Shown here piece by piece: positions 15,659-23,288 of a DNA stretch of 64,000 nt. Numbering within the stretch: the first letter of the stretch is position 1; each line of letters starts with the position of its first letter. The position numbers and the translations under genes are program-made. Where the stretch lies: NCBI RefSeq assembly GCF_963674565.1, contig NZ_OY771430.1, positions 4,464,001-4,528,000 of the forward strand, read 5' to 3'. Under the pieces are notes generated by a model, which did not search any database, was not told the origin of the DNA, and worked only from the letters and a program-made list of their open reading frames with translations. Source of the DNA: an uncultured Carboxylicivirga sp. (lineage in GTDB: Bacteria; Bacteroidota; Bacteroidia; Bacteroidales; Marinilabiliaceae).

Positions 15659-17551
15659 TTAACTAAAGCGTTTGCCTAATTCATCATTATCCAGAATAGA
15701 GATAATAGTTTTACCGGATGGCGAAAAATTTGGTACGCTGCAGGCAAATAATTGATCAAATAATTCACTCATCTCAATTTGACTCATGGTCTTACTATAA
15801 GGTATAGCAGCACGCTTAGCCAATGATGTGGCGATCTGCTCCCATACTTCTTTATCCAAATCAACTTCTCCGTCTTTGAAATCAGTTAATATACCATCAA
15901 TAAGCTGAGCAGCGGAAACATTTTCAAGTCCGGCAGGAATGGAAAGAACCAGAAAAGTCTCTTCATCTTTTTGCTCAAGTTCAAGTCCCATGGCCAATAG
16001 CTCCCGTTTAAGTTCATTTATCATTCCAATCTCATGAGGGCCAAAAGACAACTCTTCGGGGAACAGCATTTTTTGTGATAATGAAGCACCTCTGCTTAAG
16101 GCCTGCATAAAACCCTCGAAGATAATACGCTCGTGAGCTCTTCGTTGGTCGATCATCATCAGGCCGGATTTTACAGATGTAAGGATATACCTATTCTTCA
16201 GCTGAAAAAACTGATTATTTGATATCTTATTTTCCTCTCCACCAGAAGATAGAATGGTTTGCTGAACCGGTTCCTGTTCTTGTTGCGTTTCGAAATAAGA
16301 TTGATCATCAGAAGGTGAATAGTCAAACGTTGGTTCTGTTTTAAATCCATCATATAAATTCTCCCATCCATCTGTTTTATGGGATGATGAAAAAGAACCA
16401 CCGGAAGATCCTCCAAATGAACGAGAAGCACTTTTTTGTTCTTCCTCAAATGGATTGTAAAATGGATTTACATTAACATTTGGAGCTTCAGGAACATAGT
16501 CTCTCTGCATGACTGGGATATCAATTTGATCGGCTGTGTCAAAATCAATTGAGGGCATCATGTTAAATTTACCCAGACTCTCGCGAATGGAAGCATTCAG
16601 TATTTGCCAGATAGCTCTTTCATCTTCAAACTTTATTTCAGTTTTTGTTGGATGAATATTAACATCCACAATTTGTGGATCTACTTCCAGAAATACAAAA
16701 TATGCAGGAATGGTTTCGGGTAAAAGGATATTATCATAGGCATCCATTAATGCTCTGTGCAAATATGGATGCTTCATAAATCGGTTATTCACAAAAAAGA
16801 ACTGATCGCCCAATGTTTTTCTGGCTGATTCTGGTTTGCCGATATAACCAGAAATTTTCACCATTACCGTATCAGTCTCGATAGGAATCAATTGCGTGCC
16901 CATTTGCTTTCCCATCATACTTACAATACGCTGCTTAATATTACCGGTTGGTAAATTAAATAGTGGCACACTGTTATGAATAAGACTCATTGCCACACCA
17001 GGATTGGCCAGAGCAACTCTTTGAAATTCATTGATGATATGACGAAGTTCAGTTGAATTCTTTTTTAGAAACCTTCGACGGGCAGGCACATTGAAAAACA
17101 GGTTTTTAATTATAAACTGACTTCCTTTAGCACATTGAACAGGTTCCTGCGATTCAACCTGTGAACCCGCGATGCAAATATGAACGCCTAACTCATCTTC
17201 TTCCCTGCGGGTTTTCAATTCAACCTGAGCAACTGCTGCGATGGATGCCAGTGCCTCGCCACGAAAACCCATGGTTGTTAGTTCAAACAGATCTTTGGCT
17301 TCGCGTATTTTAGAAGTAGCATGGCGTTCAAATGACATTCGAGCATCTGTTTCGGCCATACCTGAGCCGTTATCTATAACTTGTATAAGATTCTTACCTG
17401 CTTCTGTAGTTACAACCTGTATTTCGGTGGCTCCTGCATCCACAGCATTTTCCATCAACTCTTTTATAACTGATGCAGGACGTTGTATTACCTCTCCGGC
17501 AGCAATCTGATTAGCTACCGAATCGGGTAATAACTGAATAATATTTGACAT
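15659..17551 (-). CDS. mutL: DNA mismatch repair protein MutL
   Basis: The 630-residue protein has the GHKL ATPase N-terminus (IAAGEVIQRP, ELMENAVDAG, DNGSGM, GFRGEALASI) and the MutL-specific NVPARRRFL loop, then a Ser/Gln-rich linker (residues about 365-430) and a C-terminal dimerisation domain. The endonuclease motif DQHAxxExxxxE of many MutL proteins reads DQRRAHERIIFE (residues about 465-476), and the final CPHGRP-type block reads CSVPNFSPSGK. The nicking activity may therefore be changed or absent. MutL couples MutS recognition to downstream repair. Confidence 0.97.
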   Translation of the reverse strand: MSNIIQLLPDSVANQIAAGEVIQRPASVIKELMENAVDAGATEIQVVTTEAGKNLIQVIDNGSGMAETDARMSFERHATSKIREAKDLFELTTMGFRGEALASIAAVAQVELKTRREEDELGVHICIAGSQVESQEPVQCAKGSQFIIKNLFFNVPARRRFLKKNSTELRHIINEFQRVALANPGVAMSLIHNSVPLFNLPTGNIKQRIVSMMGKQMGTQLIPIETDTVMVKISGYIGKPESARKTLGDQFFFVNNRFMKHPYLHRALMDAYDNILLPETIPAYFVFLEVDPQIVDVNIHPTKTEIKFEDERAIWQILNASIRESLGKFNMMPSIDFDTADQIDIPVMQRDYVPEAPNVNVNPFYNPFEEEQKSASRSFGGSSGGSFSSSHKTDGWENLYDGFKTEPTFDYSPSDDQSYFETQQEQEPVQQTILSSGGEENKISNNQFFQLKNRYILTSVKSGLMMIDQRRAHERIIFEGFMQALSRGASLSQKMLFPEELSFGPHEIGMINELKRELLAMGLELEQKDEETFLVLSIPAGLENVSAAQLIDGILTDFKDGEVDLDKEVWEQIATSLAKRAAIPYSKTMSQIEMSELFDQLFACSVPNFSPSGKTIISILDNDELGKRFS

Positions 17552-17583
17552 TTGTTCCTTTTTCCTTCAGAATTTTCAACAAA

Positions 17584-17913
17584 TTACTCTCCTAAAAATA
17601 GCTTCAACCAATCCATGTCTGATTCCACGATATAATAACCTATAATCATTAAAATGACCAGGATTATAACGAGGCGTATGTTGGATTTTCGTTTGGCACT
17701 GCGCGATACTTCGTAGTGAGACTTCATTCTGCGACGCATGCCACCTTTTATTCGCTGAGCATAGCCACTGTCTTTCTCCTCTTCGGTTAACATTCCTAAT
17801 TCTTCACGTATACGACGCTCCCTTTCTTCCCTTCTTTCCTTTTGCTCATCATAATAGATTGGATCATGTTGAAAAACACGATGCCTGGCAACTCTTGTAA
17901 AAGTAAACTTCAT
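17584..17913 (-). CDS. Small membrane protein upstream of mutL
   Basis: A 109-residue protein with a highly charged, Arg/Glu-rich N-terminal 75 residues (EERERRIREELGM, then MRRRMKSHYEVSRSAKRK) and one C-terminal membrane span (residues about 80-97). Related proteins are found in this position in Bacteroidota. I recognise no function; the topology suggests a tail-anchored protein facing the cytoplasm. It lies 32 bases before mutL on the same strand, so the two are likely co-transcribed. Confidence 0.7.
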   Translation of the reverse strand: MKFTFTRVARHRVFQHDPIYYDEQKERREERERRIREELGMLTEEEKDSGYAQRIKGGMRRRMKSHYEVSRSAKRKSNIRLVIILVILMIIGYYIVESDMDWLKLFLGE

Positions 17914-17947
17914 AACTGTATTTTTTTGCGTTTCTCCGCGCCTAATG

Positions 17948-17955
17948 CAAAGATA
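17948..17955 (-). promoter_or_regulatory. -7 element upstream of the small membrane protein/mutL
   Basis: TATCTTTG on the minus strand matches TAnnTTTG, 34 bases before the start codon at 17913. I see no clear -33 element. Confidence 0.4.
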
Positions 17956-18015
17956 AGAAGTAATCTGAAACAGTTGGTTTTTTACATCAATAAGAAGTTA
18001 TAAACAGTTCAGATC

Positions 18016-18834
18016 TTATTCATCTTTAAGCTTTCCACCACAATACTTACAGTGCAGAGCATCGTCGTCATGATTGTCTTTAAAGCATTCTGAGCAAACC
18101 TGTGTATTTGTAGGTGTTTTCTTTATCACTTCTTTCGCCAATTCACTGGTTACTATGCCGGTTGGTACGGCAATAATGGCATATCCGGTAATCATAATCA
18201 CTCCGGCTACAAATTTACCCAAAGTAGTAACCGGGGCAATGTCGCCGTAACCAACTGTTGTTAAGGTTACAACAGCCCAGTAGATACTCTCAGGTATGCT
18301 CCTGAATCCTTCATTTACGGGTTTTTCTATCATGTACATAACTGTACCTAGTATGGTAATCAAAATCAAAACTGTAAACAGAAAAACACTAATCTTATTT
18401 CTGCCTGATGCCAACGCCTGCCATAGAATAGATGCTTCTTTTACATACCGTGTCAATTTTAGTACACGAAAGATTCTTAACAATCGAAGAGATCGCAACA
18501 CAAGTAACATTTGTGTTCCGGCAAGAAATAATCCAATGAAGGAAGGTAGAATGGCTAAAAGGTCAATAACACCGTAAAATGAAAAAATATACTTGCGGGG
18601 TTTATCAAGCACCCAGATTCGAAGTAAATATTCAATGGTAAATAAAATCGTTAAAATCCATTCGGTTAGGTATACCCATTTTTCGAAGTGCTGAATTACT
18701 CGGCTATCACTTTCAATCATCACAATGATAACGCTAAAAAGAATCAGAACAATCAGAATGATATCAAACCACTTACCAGCTTTAGTGTCTGCTTCAAAGA
18801 TAACCTCGTAAAGTCTTTTTTTTACGCCTTTCAT
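18016..18834 (-). CDS. Voltage-gated-type potassium channel with C-terminal zinc ribbon
   Basis: A 272-residue six-span cation channel. S4 carries spaced basic residues (RSLRLLRIFRVLKLTR); the pore loop has the potassium selectivity filter TTVGYGD (residues about 193-199). After S6 the protein ends in a cytoplasmic Cys4 zinc ribbon (CSECF and CKYCGG). The start is the ATG at 18834; the longer frame to 18924 adds 30 residues not expected before the amphipathic N-terminus. It is transcribed away from the sirtuin gene, with a 119-base shared upstream region. Confidence 0.9.
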   Translation of the reverse strand: MKGVKKRLYEVIFEADTKAGKWFDIILIVLILFSVIIVMIESDSRVIQHFEKWVYLTEWILTILFTIEYLLRIWVLDKPRKYIFSFYGVIDLLAILPSFIGLFLAGTQMLLVLRSLRLLRIFRVLKLTRYVKEASILWQALASGRNKISVFLFTVLILITILGTVMYMIEKPVNEGFRSIPESIYWAVVTLTTVGYGDIAPVTTLGKFVAGVIMITGYAIIAVPTGIVTSELAKEVIKKTPTNTQVCSECFKDNHDDDALHCKYCGGKLKDE

Positions 18835-18953
18835 AAAGTGCTTTGTTGAATACTTATAATTATATCTGCTTAAAATTAGCAAAAGAGGTAAGGATTGAAA
18901 ACTATTACTAAATTTAATGTTCAATTATAAACTAGATTGAGTTTGATTATAAA

Positions 18954-19643
18954 ATGAGAAAACTGGTTGTATTAAGCGGAGCTGGAATGAGTGCTGAAAG
19001 TGGAATTAAAACTTTTCGTGATCACGATGGGTTATGGGAGAATCATGATGTTACACAGGTGGCTAGTCCGGAGGGATGGGCAGCAGATCCGGATTTGGTT
19101 CTTGAATTTTACAACCAGCGTCGTAAACAATTATATGAGACCAGGCCGAATGAAGGCCATGTTGGATTGGCTGAATTGGAAAAGTTTTTTGATGTACATG
19201 TAATCACTCAAAATATTGATGATTTGCATGAGCAAGCCGGTAGTTCAAATGTTTTACATCTTCATGGTGAGCTGAAAAAGGTAAGAAGTACTGTTGATGA
19301 GTCATTGGTGTATGAACTTGAAGGTTGGGAATTGAAATGGGGTGACAAATGCGAGAAAGGATCACAGCTAAGACCGCACATCGTATGGTTCGGTGAAGCA
19401 GTTCCAGCAATTGAACCTGCAATTGAATTGACTCAGCAAGCTGATATTTTTGTTGTGGTTGGAACTTCATTAAATGTATATCCGGCTGCAGGTTTATTAA
19501 ATTATGTGTCTCGTGGAGTGCCTATTTATTTAATTGATCCAGCGCAACCAATGTTTACTCCTTCATCCAACATTACTTTCATTCAGGAAAAGGCTACTAC
19601 GGGCGTTAAAAAATTAATTAACATGCTTAAACCTCAACAATGA
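18954..19643 (+). CDS. cobB: Sir2-family NAD-dependent protein deacylase (zinc-less type)
   Basis: A 229-residue class III-type sirtuin: GAGMSAESGI (NAD binding), FRDHDGLW, TQNIDDLHEQAG, and the catalytic histidine in HLHGEL (about His104). Tyr53 and Arg56 (YNQR) match the Tyr-x-x-Arg pair that recognises succinyl- and malonyl-lysine in SIRT5/CobB enzymes, so desuccinylation is plausible alongside deacetylation. The four-cysteine zinc module is missing: only one cysteine occurs in the protein (GDKCEKG). The stop overlaps the next gene by 4 bases. Confidence 0.93.
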   Translation: MRKLVVLSGAGMSAESGIKTFRDHDGLWENHDVTQVASPEGWAADPDLVLEFYNQRRKQLYETRPNEGHVGLAELEKFFDVHVITQNIDDLHEQAGSSNVLHLHGELKKVRSTVDESLVYELEGWELKWGDKCEKGSQLRPHIVWFGEAVPAIEPAIELTQQADIFVVVGTSLNVYPAAGLLNYVSRGVPIYLIDPAQPMFTPSSNITFIQEKATTGVKKLINMLKPQQ

Positions 19644-20284
19644 AAAAACTGATTGCAAGCATCATTTTTGTTTTTTTGGTAATTCCGTGTACTAATGCAC
19701 AAAGTTTTAGGGCCGGGTTTACCGGAGGGGCCACTGTTTCACAGGTTGACGGTGATACATATGCAGGTTATAATAAATTGGGTCTTATAATAGGCGGTTT
19801 TGTCAGCAGGCAAATTACTCCAATGCTCGACCTGCAATTCGATATAAGTTATATTCAGAAAGGAGCACGCAGAGCTCCAAATATTGAAAAGGGTGTTTAT
19901 GATGATTACAAAATTGATCTGGGCTATGTTCAGTTCCCTGTAGTTGCCCGTTATTACATAAATGATTTTTCGATTGAGGCAGGCATTTCAATAGCTACAT
20001 TACTTCATGATGATGAGTTCTGGGATGAGCAATCAATTAAAGATAATGAAGGTGTTCCATCTTTTAAAACCATGGAATTGTCCACTATTTTTGGAATTAA
20101 TTATCACTTTAACGAACGACTTTGGTTCAATACTCGATTATTGTATTCACTAAATCCAATTAGACTACCTTATGGTGGAGAAATTCCAATCTATGATCCT
20201 AAAAAGCATTGGTTAAGTCGAAATCCCGGGCAGTATAACAACAATATTGTTTTCTCGTTGTATTATGCCATCAATAAATTATAG
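19640..20284 (+). CDS. Outer-membrane beta-barrel protein (PorT-like family)
   Basis: The 214-residue product has a signal peptide (KKLIASIIFVFLVIPCTNAQ) and then alternating aromatic and polar strands (FRAGFTGGATVSQVDGD, GLIIGGFVSRQI, LDLQFDISYIQKGAR, VARYYI) that fit the outer-membrane beta-barrel (PF13568) family. Its role is unknown. It overlaps the sirtuin stop by 4 bases (ATGA), which implies coupled translation despite the different compartments. It converges on comF, and the two coding ends overlap by 6 bases. Confidence 0.8.
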   Translation: MKKLIASIIFVFLVIPCTNAQSFRAGFTGGATVSQVDGDTYAGYNKLGLIIGGFVSRQITPMLDLQFDISYIQKGARRAPNIEKGVYDDYKIDLGYVQFPVVARYYINDFSIEAGISIATLLHDDEFWDEQSIKDNEGVPSFKTMELSTIFGINYHFNERLWFNTRLLYSLNPIRLPYGGEIPIYDPKKHWLSRNPGQYNNNIVFSLYYAINKL

Positions 20285-20986
20285 GTATGCGCAGGCAACC
20301 GTAGCCAGACTTATCTTAACTCCGTCAATTTTCGACAAGGTGTTAATACATGCTTCCATGGTTGAGCCGGTTGTGATAACATCATCTATTACCAATATGT
20401 GTTTGTTTCTGAGTTCATATGCATTCAGCAACTCAAAAATACTTTCTACATTTTGCCATCTCTCAAATCGGCTTTTTTTAGTTTGGGTTGATGTATGTAC
20501 AGCACGTTTTAAAACAGAATTATTCACAGGTATATTTAAAATCTCATTGATTCCGGTTGCTATTACTTCACTTTGGTTATAACCTCTCTGTCTTTGCTTT
20601 AATTGGTGAAGTGGTACAGGAATAATTACATCAAAGTTTTTTTCGCTTGATAAGATTGATTTACCCAATTCATTACCCAATAGTACCCCTAATTTCTTGT
20701 TGCCTTTGTATTTGACCGAATGTAAAAGCTTTTGAACTCTTTCGCCTTTACGATAGTAATACAAAGAATAAGAATATTCAACATTACATCTTCCCCAAAG
20801 TAATGCGGAAATAACATTATCGTGCGGTCTTTTTTCAAATTGTGTTCGGGGAAGTCGTTTAAGGCATAGCCGACACACTTCGATTTCGTTTTTAAATAAA
20901 TGCGTTCCACAACTCACACAATTTTGAGGATAAAATAGATCAAACAAACTCTCTGAAGCTGATTTTATGGAGATGGAAATGCTCAT
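20279..20986 (-). CDS. ComF family phosphoribosyltransferase-like protein
   Basis: A 235-residue protein with an N-terminal double zinc finger (CVSCG and CRLC, residues about 23-42) and a C-terminal phosphoribosyltransferase domain whose PRPP-binding loop reads VIDDVITTGST. ComF proteins contribute to DNA uptake in competent bacteria and are widely conserved elsewhere with unclear roles. I use the ATG at 20986; the longer frame opens with a TTG at 21013. The gene end overlaps the convergent barrel gene by 6 bases. Confidence 0.9.
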   Translation of the reverse strand: MSISISIKSASESLFDLFYPQNCVSCGTHLFKNEIEVCRLCLKRLPRTQFEKRPHDNVISALLWGRCNVEYSYSLYYYRKGERVQKLLHSVKYKGNKKLGVLLGNELGKSILSSEKNFDVIIPVPLHQLKQRQRGYNQSEVIATGINEILNIPVNNSVLKRAVHTSTQTKKSRFERWQNVESIFELLNAYELRNKHILVIDDVITTGSTMEACINTLSKIDGVKISLATVACAYL

Positions 20987-21110
20987 GTAAAATTTTAAGA
21001 CAATATAAACCAATTATTTAAAAGCTTCAACCCTGTTGAAATAATTAAAAGTTAACAATCAATTAACTATCTCATAAATTGATTTTAATAATCTGGTAAC
21101 ATTACTACTA

Positions 21111-21118
21111 TACATTTG
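21111..21118 (+). promoter_or_regulatory. -7 element upstream of the small exported protein
   Basis: TACATTTG matches TAnnTTTG, 25 bases before the ATG at 21144. A TTTA at 21084-21087 is 23 bases upstream, a little far for a -33 element. Confidence 0.45.
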
Positions 21119-21143
21119 CTTTCGTAACATAACACAGAAAAAA

Positions 21144-21494
21144 ATGAAAACACAAATTATATTGTTGGTTGGTTTATTGTTTATCGGAGTTAACTCTTTT
21201 GCTAATAATAAAGACAACAAAAAAGATGCAGATGCATCAACAAGTGCCATCACATCTCTATCGGGTATAATTACTGATGAGGCAACAGGTGAAAATCTTG
21301 CAGGCGTTAAAGTTATTCTTGAAGGAACGGATCAGGTTGCTTACACAGATTTTGATGGCATATTTACTTTTGATAATGTTGAGAAAGGTACCTATACTTT
21401 AAAGTCAGACTATATTTCATATGCTGACAAAAAGACAACCATCGACACAAAAAAAGATACGAAAGTGGCGATAAAGTTGGAAGCTGAAAAATAA
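21144..21494 (+). CDS. Small exported protein with a carboxypeptidase-regulatory-like domain
   Basis: The 116-residue protein has a signal peptide (residues 1-20, ending SFA), a short Lys/Asp-rich linker, and one carboxypeptidase D regulatory-like beta-sandwich: SGIITDEATGENLAGVKVI, then DFDGIFTFDNVEKGTYTL. Such domains occur at the N-terminus of TonB-dependent receptors; here the domain stands alone, so it is not a receptor fragment cut by mutation in any obvious way. Its partner is unknown. It has its own promoter and terminator, so it is monocistronic. Confidence 0.8.
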   Translation: MKTQIILLVGLLFIGVNSFANNKDNKKDADASTSAITSLSGIITDEATGENLAGVKVILEGTDQVAYTDFDGIFTFDNVEKGTYTLKSDYISYADKKTTIDTKKDTKVAIKLEAEK

Positions 21495-21518
21495 ACAGAA
21501 AAACATATCAGTACTGTA

Positions 21519-21549
21519 TAGCGACTCAATTTTGGGTCGCTATTTTTTT
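21519..21549 (+). terminator. Intrinsic terminator after the small exported protein
   Basis: TAGCGAC (21519-21525) pairs with GTCGCTA (21536-21542), followed by a run of seven T. Confidence 0.85.
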
Positions 21550-21757
21550 GTGCGAAAAATTAATATTGCAAAACATGCAGATTATTAATACAATAAATTT
21601 TTGAAAGAATATTTTTTCGATTCAATCTGATGTTAGTGTAAATTAAATGTTAACTTTGTGTTAACCGTTTGGGTTTTCATTCGGATATTAATTTCTGAAA
21701 GCATCACACACAGGGCTTGGTTGGGAGATTAGTATAAACAATGAAAATTTAAACCAT

Positions 21758-22216
21758 ATGAACAAGTCGGTAATTTTATTCGCAATTTTAGCTACGTTAA
21801 CTTCATTAGTTAATGCTCAGCTTACGTATAAGGATGGTAAGTACTACGATCAGGAAGATAACTTATACACTGGTGTTTACACAGAATATTATGAGTCGGG
21901 CAACAAGAAAGTTGAAATGAATGTTGTCAATGGCGAAAAACACGGTATCTCCACTCTTTATTTTGAAAATCAGAAAACAAACGAAATTCGTTCATACAAG
22001 AATAATGAAATGGACGGAAAATGGCTAACCTTTGATGAAAAGGGAACCAAGACTGCTGAAGCTAATTATAAAAATGGAGTGAAAGATGGCAATTGGTATA
22101 TCTGGGATGAGAATGGCGTCTTACGATATGAGATGCTCTATTCTGAAGGAAAGAAGATTGGATCCTGGAAGATCTGGGACGAATCTGGTAACCTGGTAGC
22201 ACAAAAAGATTATTAA
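21758..22216 (+). CDS. Exported YwqK-like MORN-repeat protein
   Basis: A 152-residue protein with a signal peptide (KSVILFAILATLTSLVNAQ) and about four tandem MORN_2 repeats of the YYESGNKKVEMN / DGKWLTFDEKG / DGNWYIWDENG / IGSWKIWDESG type. Databases often call this family a toxin-antitoxin antitoxin (YwqK); no toxin gene is adjacent and the protein is exported, so that name is misleading here. Probably a cell-surface or periplasmic repeat protein. The 263 bases before it hold the previous terminator and AT-rich sequence without a gene. Confidence 0.85.
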   Translation: MNKSVILFAILATLTSLVNAQLTYKDGKYYDQEDNLYTGVYTEYYESGNKKVEMNVVNGEKHGISTLYFENQKTNEIRSYKNNEMDGKWLTFDEKGTKTAEANYKNGVKDGNWYIWDENGVLRYEMLYSEGKKIGSWKIWDESGNLVAQKDY

Positions 22217-22239
22217 ACTCTCGTAACAATAAATTGAAG

Positions 22240-22270
22240 GGGCGAATCGTTGGGGTTCGCCCTTTTATTT
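22240..22270 (+). terminator. Intrinsic terminator after the MORN-repeat gene
   Basis: GGGCGAA (22240-22246) pairs with TTCGCCC (22256-22262), followed by TTTTATTT. It overlaps any longer form of the DUF362 frame, which supports starting that gene at 22346. Confidence 0.85.
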
Positions 22271-22345
22271 ATACCCATTTCAAATTATTGCATACCAATA
22301 CTTAATAGCTCATTTTTTAGTATTTTCATCGAAAATATTCAATCT

Positions 22346-23263
22346 ATGAAACGACGGGATTTTATAAGAACAGGTATTGGTGCAGGGTTGTTAAGTGGGG
22401 CATTCCCCTTATTTGGAGGTTTGGATTCAGTGTATGGTCAACCTGCAAATGCTGAATATGACCTGGCAGCTGTGAGAGGAGGAACTGGCCCGGAAATGTT
22501 TGACAGGGCTATTGAAGCAATTGGCGGACTTGGAAGATTTGTTAAGTCTGGTCAGAAAGTGGTTCTCAAACCAAATATTGGTTGGGATGCACCACCGGAA
22601 CGTGCTGCAAATACTAACCCTGAATTGGTTGGTCATATTGTTCAGTGTTGCAAAGATCAGGGTGCTTCAGAAGTATATGTCTTTGATAATACATGTAATA
22701 AATGGGACCGATGCTATACTAATAGTGGTATTGAAGCTGCTGTAAAAAAAGCAGGTGGTAAAATGGTGCCTGGTAACACTGAATCAATGTATCGTGAAGT
22801 GGAGATTCCTAATGGTGTTAAGTTAAAGTCGGCAAAGGTTCATAAGCAAATTCTCGAATCAGATGTTTTTATAAATGTTCCCATTATGAAGCATCATAGC
22901 AGTACTCAAATTTCTTTGGCTATGAAGAACCTGATGGGTGTGGTTTGGGATCGACGTTTTTATCATGCCAATGACCTGAATCAATGTATTGCTGATTTTT
23001 GTACTTTCCGCATGCCCGATCTAAATATCATTGATGGTTACAATATGATGACTAAGAATGGACCTAGAGGTGTATCCTTAGCTGATGTTACCAATTTAAA
23101 AGCTCTTATTGCATCTACTGATATTGTGGCAGCTGATGCGGCAGCCACAAAAATGTTTGGTCTGGAGCCTCAATCTATTGGTCACATTGAAATTGCTCAT
23201 AAAATGAAACTGGGCAATATGAATCTTGAAGAACTAAGTATTAGCAAACAGAAAATAGCATAG
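22346..23263 (+). CDS. Tat-exported DUF362 protein
   Basis: The 305-residue product begins KRRDFIRTGIGAGLLSGAF, a twin-arginine signal peptide, which implies export in folded form, usually with a bound cofactor. The remainder is a DUF362 domain (VVLKPNIGWDAPPERAANTN, then VFINVPIMKHH and SLAMKNLMGVVWDR). DUF362 proteins often carry or accompany Fe-S clusters. This one has no CxxCxxC ferredoxin motif, but it has scattered cysteines (QCC, CNKWDRC). I start at the ATG at 22346. The polyferredoxin gene follows 25 bases downstream, so the two probably form one extracytoplasmic redox unit of unknown substrate. Confidence 0.85.
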   Translation: MKRRDFIRTGIGAGLLSGAFPLFGGLDSVYGQPANAEYDLAAVRGGTGPEMFDRAIEAIGGLGRFVKSGQKVVLKPNIGWDAPPERAANTNPELVGHIVQCCKDQGASEVYVFDNTCNKWDRCYTNSGIEAAVKKAGGKMVPGNTESMYREVEIPNGVKLKSAKVHKQILESDVFINVPIMKHHSSTQISLAMKNLMGVVWDRRFYHANDLNQCIADFCTFRMPDLNIIDGYNMMTKNGPRGVSLADVTNLKALIASTDIVAADAAATKMFGLEPQSIGHIEIAHKMKLGNMNLEELSISKQKIA

Positions 23264-23288
23264 CGAATTCATATAAATCCAATCGTAT

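Noticed and set aside
21758..22216. Toxin-antitoxin antitoxin
   Set aside because: The YwqK family label comes from database names. The protein has a signal peptide and no toxin-like neighbour.
22250..22345. Longer start for the DUF362 protein
   Set aside because: The extension begins inside a clear intrinsic terminator (22240-22270) and would bury the twin-arginine signal.
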